Of a stretch of 64,000 nt of DNA, positions 58,830 to 64,000 are shown one piece after another. Made by a program: the position numbers and the translations under genes. Each line of letters opens with the position of its first letter. Position 1 is the stretch's first letter. A model generated the notes under the pieces. The model saw only the letters and a program-made list of their open reading frames with translations, ran no database searches and had not been told where the DNA came from. Origin of the DNA: Phlyctochytrium arcticum (lineage: Eukaryota > Chytridiomycota > Chytridiomycetes > Chytridiales > Chytridiaceae); contig JAHLKI010000021.1 in the NCBI GenBank assembly GCA_025602905.1, positions 62,001 through 126,000 of the forward strand, in the 5' to 3' direction.

Positions 58830-60189
58830 TATCATCACGTATGTGACGACAAACTACTTTCGTCTCTGCGGCCGTACTCCCTTCTCCCTCCCCGTCCAGA
58901 AGCAATGCCGGACGATCAAGACAGTGACGGCTGCATGGGAGGAGTATGAAGTTGGTCCCGCAGGTGGACTACCTTGCAAGGTCGCCCTGTGCATTTCATC
59001 TTTATTTCTGCCAACCCTTGGACTGACTTGTGCGCACAGGAACTTGAAGACAAGTGACAAGCAACGTGGAGAAAAAAAAGTCCATCCGACCGATAGTTTC
59101 TTCAAGAACAGGCACCCAGAACGGTGCCGCCACCCCCGGGCATGGTCCGTCACTACGTAGACCTCCTACGACGCGATGCATGATACTAACAAATGCTCCT
59201 TCTTGTTCATCCTATAGATACTACTAACGCAGATTTCCCCGCTTACCGCAAAAAGGGTAGCACTCCCATCACCATTGCCAAACAAAAAGAAACATTTGAT
59301 TTTTGACAATACACTGGAAAAAGTCTGCCTGTTCAAGAAAGGGTCCCTTGTGACTGAGATGAGTGGATTTACGCGCTACTCGGTTCCGGACAACGATGCT
59401 GATTTCAGCCGCACGCGACTAGCGGGTCTTGTAACGAGCGCGGCGGCAGTGGAAGTGTCGCTACCCGTCGCGACTCCTGCGCGTAATAGAGAAAAGGGTG
59501 GGCAGAAAACCAACTGCAACCCGCTGGAGAGCAGCAAAAGGGCTACTAAGGTATGTCCATATACTAAAAGACTTGATTCTGATTACGATGTGCTGAACAA
59601 CAATGGATAGTGTGAATCCCAGAATTTATCTTGCCCCGGTGTGGGCCGATGACCACGCGGAAATGGACTATAAAAATGTTCGATAAGAAGTGGAAGGCAG
59701 AGATGAAGCGTAACAAGTAGAACCTAACCAACTGACCAAGGCGTCGAAGATCGGTCATAACAAAGGTTTATGATGAGTAGCCGTCAAATATGTTTTATCT
59801 ATAAGCTGGCAGACCACATTGGCAGCCACAGCGGGAGGACCTTGGGCCGAATGAGCATCGCCACGGGGACCAGCGGCTCCACCTCGCGGTGGGGTACGCT
59901 GAACATCAACGGGTTGAAGGACTCGTTGATGGAGGTGTGGGTTGAGATGTAAAGACAGCAGTTGGACTGGCTGCTCCTGACTTAGACTCACCGTGTTCCC
60001 GGTGATCACCTCGACCCTCACCCGGCCATCGTTTTTGACGTCCGATGTCGGAAGGAACACTTGAAGAAGAAGACATTGAAGTCGCGAGGCGTCATGCTCC
60101 TGCGCAATGTCACTACCTCTTGCCCACTTCAGCTTCACTGGCCCGATCGACCCTTATGTTGAACCAAGCCCACCAGCGGGTCGAGTCAC
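58830..60189. other. Decayed DNA between copia fragments
   Basis: A + strand frame at 59275-59610 and its neighbours show no motif I can name. Probably more retroelement debris. Confidence 0.4.
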
Positions 60190-60830
60190 AACATGAAGTC
60201 ACTGGCAAAGCTACCCAAGGTGGTAGATGGTCTGAAGAATGTCAATCTCAATTTCCAGCCGAATCGTAGTTATTATGGGTGCTCAGTTGGCAAGTCTTCA
60301 CGCAAACGTTTCGACACAGCAACCAGAAGGGCAACACGACCTCTCGAAATTATTCATTCAGATCTTTGCGGGCCGCAGCGAGATTACCGGAGCTCTTTAT
60401 GCTATTCCCTTTATCGACGACTTTACTCGGATGATGTAGGATAGTGAAGTCGCATCCGTGGCTGGCAGGAGACGCGTGTGTGCGTTTGTTCCATATTCCA
60501 TAATTTGGATAGATTGAGAAGGTTGTGTTACCCTAGTTTTTTGGCGGGATCAAGAACCGTCGGAGATTGAGAGGTTAGAACTTGAGGTCGATAGTAGTAT
60601 AGATTCTTCTATACTTAAAGTCTTAAATGCATTACTCGTAACAGTCAGTCTAGTAGTGCTATTTAGGTTCGTAGTTTCGGCTACTACAGATGAGTTGGGT
60701 CTATTTTCGTCCCCTCAAGAGCGATCGATACCTTTGAGGTGTTCAAGCTATTCCGAGCCATGGTCGAAAAGGAAATGAAGGACAAGGGTCACGAAATCCA
60801 ATGCCTTCACGCCTACGCGCTCAGGAATTG
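60190..60830 (+). pseudogene. Copia integrase remnant split by a ~280-bp insertion
   Basis: First part (~60190-60437): MKSLAKLPKVVDGLKNVNLN, GCSVGKSSRKRF, TATRRATRPLEIIHSDLCGP (first catalytic Asp), a frameshift, then YAIPFIDDFTRMM. Second part (~60728-60810): TFEVFKLFRAMVEKEMKDKG then HEIQCL, which should follow directly in copia integrases. The ~280 bp between (from about 60440 to 60725) has no homology and contains stops, so it looks like a separate insertion. Confidence 0.8.
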
Positions 60831-61279
60831 CCGCTCTCTTCCGACGCTCACTCCGCTGGTCACGTCCGTGCCTCTACCATCCCGCTACCCTCATTGCCGC
60901 GCCCACCACCTCATTGGCCCCGATCGCCCCGGCCGCCGAGCAGTCCACGCCCTCGGCACACAAAATCGAATGAAGACTGACGGACGAGGAGATTTCTCGC
61001 ACCTATTCAGACACCAGCGTTATCGTCGCTGACTAGCCCGAAGGAGGGCTTAAAAATGAGTCTGACCTGACAGACGTGCCAGTCAGAGGTGGAGGACTTG
61101 TATACAGCAGCTTTATGGGCACATCCAACGACAATCTCCCAAATCGCGCCGACATTCCAGCGGAAATAAACTCAGTCCACTCATCGACAGCGGGACCACG
61201 CATTGTATCATCCCTCATCAGGACATGTTCATCACCCTTAATAAAGAAAAAGAAAAAGAACTTTAAATACCATCTCGGG

Positions 61280-61480
61280 ATTGTCTTTAGCCGTAGGGTC
61301 AGGACGTGCCCCACTGCAATTACCAAACGGAAACACCGTGGCAATTGAAGACGATCTATATGCCCCTGAATCTCCCAGACTTCTGATTAGTTTCAAGACT
61401 TTACATATCAGAACAAATTATCCATTCAAACCAAGGATAACGAGCGGAAATGTACATGCATCTATTGCATTGAAGGCGAA
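61280..61480 (+). pseudogene. Copia protease / pre-integrase fragment next to MULE copy 2
   Basis: Reads GSGRAPLQLPNGNTVAIEDD then LYAPESPRLLISFKTLH, matching the copia segment between protease and pre-integrase (LP-G----L-DVLY-P----NLLS---L). In an intact element it would lie upstream of integrase, but here it follows it, so it belongs to a rearranged or different copy. It ends about 25 bp before the MULE terminus. Confidence 0.75.
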
Positions 61481-61504
61481 ACTGTAAAGAAATTTTGGAA
61501 GGCC

Positions 61505-61520
61505 GGGTGCGTATCGGGCG
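61505..61520 (-). repeat. Intact terminal inverted repeat of MULE copy 2
   Basis: The + strand reads GGGTGCGTATCGGGCG, identical to 27623-27638 at the opposite end of copy 1, which defines the 16-bp outer TIR. A further copy of the first ten bases, inverted, lies ~50 bp inside at 61571-61580. Confidence 0.82.
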
Positions 61521-61687
61521 AAGTAAAATGCGTGTGGTTCGATCCAACAACGCGTCCTCCGCAAGAATATACGCACCCGGATTTCCAGAGAATTTCCCAC
61601 CAATTGCTCGCCGTAACCTCCATTGGTACACACCCATTCATAGGGAGAAAAATCATGATATTACTATTAAATAAAAGTAGGTAACAG

Positions 61688-63766
61688 CTAGGTAGATAAA
61701 GTCCCGCTATGCGAAGAGAAAGTCCAGTTAATCTGCGATTCCTCGGTCACAAAAGTTTGCAATCTCTCAATGAACTGAAGGAGACGCTCAGTTGCCAACG
61801 GATCACCTTCTGTCACCTTGTCTTCAAGTGCAAAATAATGGTTAAGCAGCCTTTCATCGGCCTCTTTCACCTGTCGCTTCCTGTAATCTCTGTAGATATC
61901 GACGGGGCTGACTTCCTCTCTTTCCACAGGTACCCGAGAAATCGTTTCATAAACCTCGAAACCGCACTCGTCAAACATTTGCGCATATCGATCCCAAACC
62001 TCGTCGGTCAAAATTGGCTCCTCTGCGAATAGGTTAGCATGAAAAGCATGCTTGCAGGGCAACAAATACTGTCTGGCAAAGAGGCAATTGCACTCAAGGG
62101 TATCGTAATCAGGGGCCAGCTTTCCTTTGACGACTCGGTTTTCTACCGAGTTGTACTGTTCGATCAAGAGGCGCTGAACAGGCAGTGGGAAGCGACCTAT
62201 GTTAGGGTGATCTTCAGTATCCTTCAATACCTTTGATTTGAACAAAACTTCGGCACGATCTGCCTCCAGGCGGCGCTGTATGTTGACTTTGGACAAACCA
62301 ACACACGCTTTTTGAATACTTGAGAATTTGCCACAGTTTCTGTCTGCTTTGACTAGTCGATGATAAGATTCTAATGGATTTGTTGAAGTCATCTGTAGCA
62401 GGGTGGGAGAATGTTGACGCGCGGCCATTGTCCAGCAATCCAGTACAGCAGGATTTGCCCAATAACTTTCCAAATAGTTTCCAAGCTTTTCTGGGGCATC
62501 GGTAATGGCCTCTCGTAGCAACGCCGTGGCACCGACCATGGTCGTTTTGTTTAGTGCCTGCAGCATTTTGGCATATGTAGGTTTGTGGGTAGCTAGGCGA
62601 CGCATGAGAGTGCGGGCGACATGGACCTAGGATAATTCAAAATCTGGGGATGCGTTCTTGCGCTCAAATTAGAACGTTACCTTGCAATATCGAACTTTAA
62701 CTTCCTCCTCTCCTGCGTACATTCCCGGGAATGCCAGCAATATTCCGTTTTTCTCGATATTGGACTGATCGACCTGGATATTTCGTGGTTGCCACTTGAC
62801 CCCGCACACCTCTTCAACCATTTCTCTTACTTGCTGCAGACCCAACGCGACTGCATCACCATTTTCGTTACTGACAAAGAATTGCGCTGCCGGCAGCCAA
62901 CTGCCTTGCTGATTTCGGATCATACAAGTAAATAATCTCCAATCGTACCGGTTTGTCTTGTGGGTGGAGTCGAGTAAAACCAAATAACTGCACTTTGGAA
63001 GAAGGCTCAAACTTTCCTTGACGGCAAAAGTAAATCCTTCGTCGGCCCGTCCGTCAGATCCAGATAAAAGTCTCTTAACAATGTAGCCTTCAGCGGTCAG
63101 GTACTCAATAGCCTGCTTCACGTCTTCCGCCAATGACCCTGGAGGAGCTGCCTGCTCCCGACGCTCTCTCCAGCGTGCGTTGTAGACAGCACGGGCGGAG
63201 ACGCGATCCAGACCGAGCGCGCTGACACGGGCGGGAGACGTTGCACGCATGATTATGACGGGCAACGCTTTCGCAATATCTGCGTGAGCATACGGCGATT
63301 CCGCCTCGTCCTTGATGTAGTCAGAGGCGTGGCTACACAGATGACGATCATCCGCGTCCGCAATATCGTGCCCTTCACTATGCTCAGTATGACCAATAGC
63401 ATGTCGAATGGTAACCAGATTGTTGTTTTTGTCAATAACAACATCCAAGCGTGCGGGGCATTCAACTTTGGTGAAGACACTCGTAAGTCTTCTCTTCTTC
63501 TGTGGGCAATTTTCCTTGTCGGGTCGTTTCCCCGAAGACTTGCGGTGTTTGACAAACTTGCATTTGTAGGAGATGGTCTGTTTTCCAGTTTTAGCAGAAG
63601 TAGTGTTATTGTACTGCGTCCAGAAGTTGTCGCCAAGCTTCCACTCCGCAGCAAAATCCTGTAGGGGTATTTCGAAAGCTGTGATAGGATGAAAAAGTCT
63701 TTGACGGCGGTAATAGATTGACGAGCTTCTGGCACGATCAATATTGGCGGCACGAAGTTGAGACAT
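61688..63766 (-). CDS. MULE transposase with FAR1-type and SWIM zinc domains, intact
   Basis: Exons (minus) 63766-62681 and 62626-61688, 54-nt GT-AG intron, 674 aa. Domains: N-terminal Cys-Cys-His-His FAR1-like DNA-binding region (about residues 40-135), MULE DDE core with LLDSTHKTNRYDW, NIQVDQS (CAG codon 62767-62765, TAG in copy 1) and NPLESYH, and the C-terminal SWIM finger CNCLFARQYLLPCKHAFH. Acts in the nucleus on the element's own terminal repeats by cut-and-paste transposition. All motifs and both splice sites are intact, and near-identity with copy 1 implies recent activity. It could supply enzyme in trans to copy 1. Confidence 0.92.
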
Positions 63767-64000
63767 ACTGAAGGCTGATAGTTTGTTTCTGATCAGGACT
63801 CATGTGTACAAGAAAACGGTGGTTCAAAATATCATACTATACAATACCTTGATTGACCTACAAAGGTAATGACAGCAAACAGAGCACGCTCCAAAAACAC
63901 AGATCCTGGCTTTTTACTGAGAGAGGTGTGATGAAAGTGGGTGAAGACAGAAAGGTAGGGGTGTTATAAGTATGGGCGAAGACGGAAAGCTAGATCTGGC

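Larger units (their letters stand above)
61505..64000 (-). mobile_element. Mutator-like element (MULE), copy 2, runs off the window
   Basis: 2496 bp visible, in reverse orientation to copy 1, collinear with it without indels and differing at only a handful of bases. By comparison with copy 1, about 136 bp including the second TIR lie beyond 64000. The visible terminus is complete and the transposase is open, so this copy could be autonomous. Its visible flank is copia-derived, suggesting nested insertion into old retroelement DNA. Confidence 0.9.

Overview
This looks like nuclear DNA of a fungus, probably an early-diverging (non-Dikarya) one. That rests on dense genes with many short introns (mostly 51-85 nt, GT donors), a giant class X-type hybrid histidine kinase, a GH47 mannosidase, a PP2A B''-type regulatory subunit, long polyQ/Ser/Pro/His tracts in regulators, and Mutator-like (MULE), Ty1/copia and Ty3/gypsy sequences. 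The lineage is inference. All exon models were built by hand from splice-site phase and family motifs.

Layout. 1-9615: 3' part of a giant hybrid histidine kinase (+). 10061-12176: PIF1 helicase, probably mitochondrial (+), with a 27-nt micro-exon. 13002-13477: orphan 138-aa gene behind a CCAAT/TATA promoter (+). 14088-16091: polyQ C2H2 regulator (-). 17854-19495: FAR1/MULE-type DNA-binding protein (-), divergent from a GH47 alpha-mannosidase at 19732-22070 (+). 23947-27143: kinesin-7-like motor (+). 27623-30244: MULE copy 1, with a nonsense mutation. 30426-32535: signal peptide/ectodomain/TM/polyQ/SH3 membrane protein (+). 33120-35590: PP2A B'' subunit (-). 36370-37054: CHTOP/FoP-like mRNA-export protein (-). 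37865-39309: ABHD13/Bem46-type hydrolase (-).

39310-46778 is a repeat-rich, gene-poor block: two arrays of a ~47-bp minisatellite around a 30-bp-arm inverted repeat, then decayed DNA with a gypsy integrase remnant. A short genic island follows: mitochondrial uS5 (46779-47682, +), a small predicted mitochondrial protein (47886-48253, -), an MFS-type transporter (50185-51903, -) and tRNA-Ala(AGC) (52562-52634, -). From about 53.1 kb to the end the window is a transposon graveyard: an unknown frameshifted gene, a diverged MULE remnant, gypsy integrase, copia fragments and a copied tRNA-Ala 5' half. It ends with MULE copy 2 (61505 to beyond 64000, -), an inverted near-identical copy of the 27.6-kb element with an open transposase.

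Connections. The FAR1-like gene and the MULE transposase carry the same kind of DNA-binding domain, so one is plausibly a host gene derived from an older transposase and the other a recently mobile element. MULE copy 1 lies 181 bp upstream of the SH3 membrane-protein start codon. MULE copy 2 lies beside copia protease/pre-integrase sequence, so it is probably nested in older retroelement debris.
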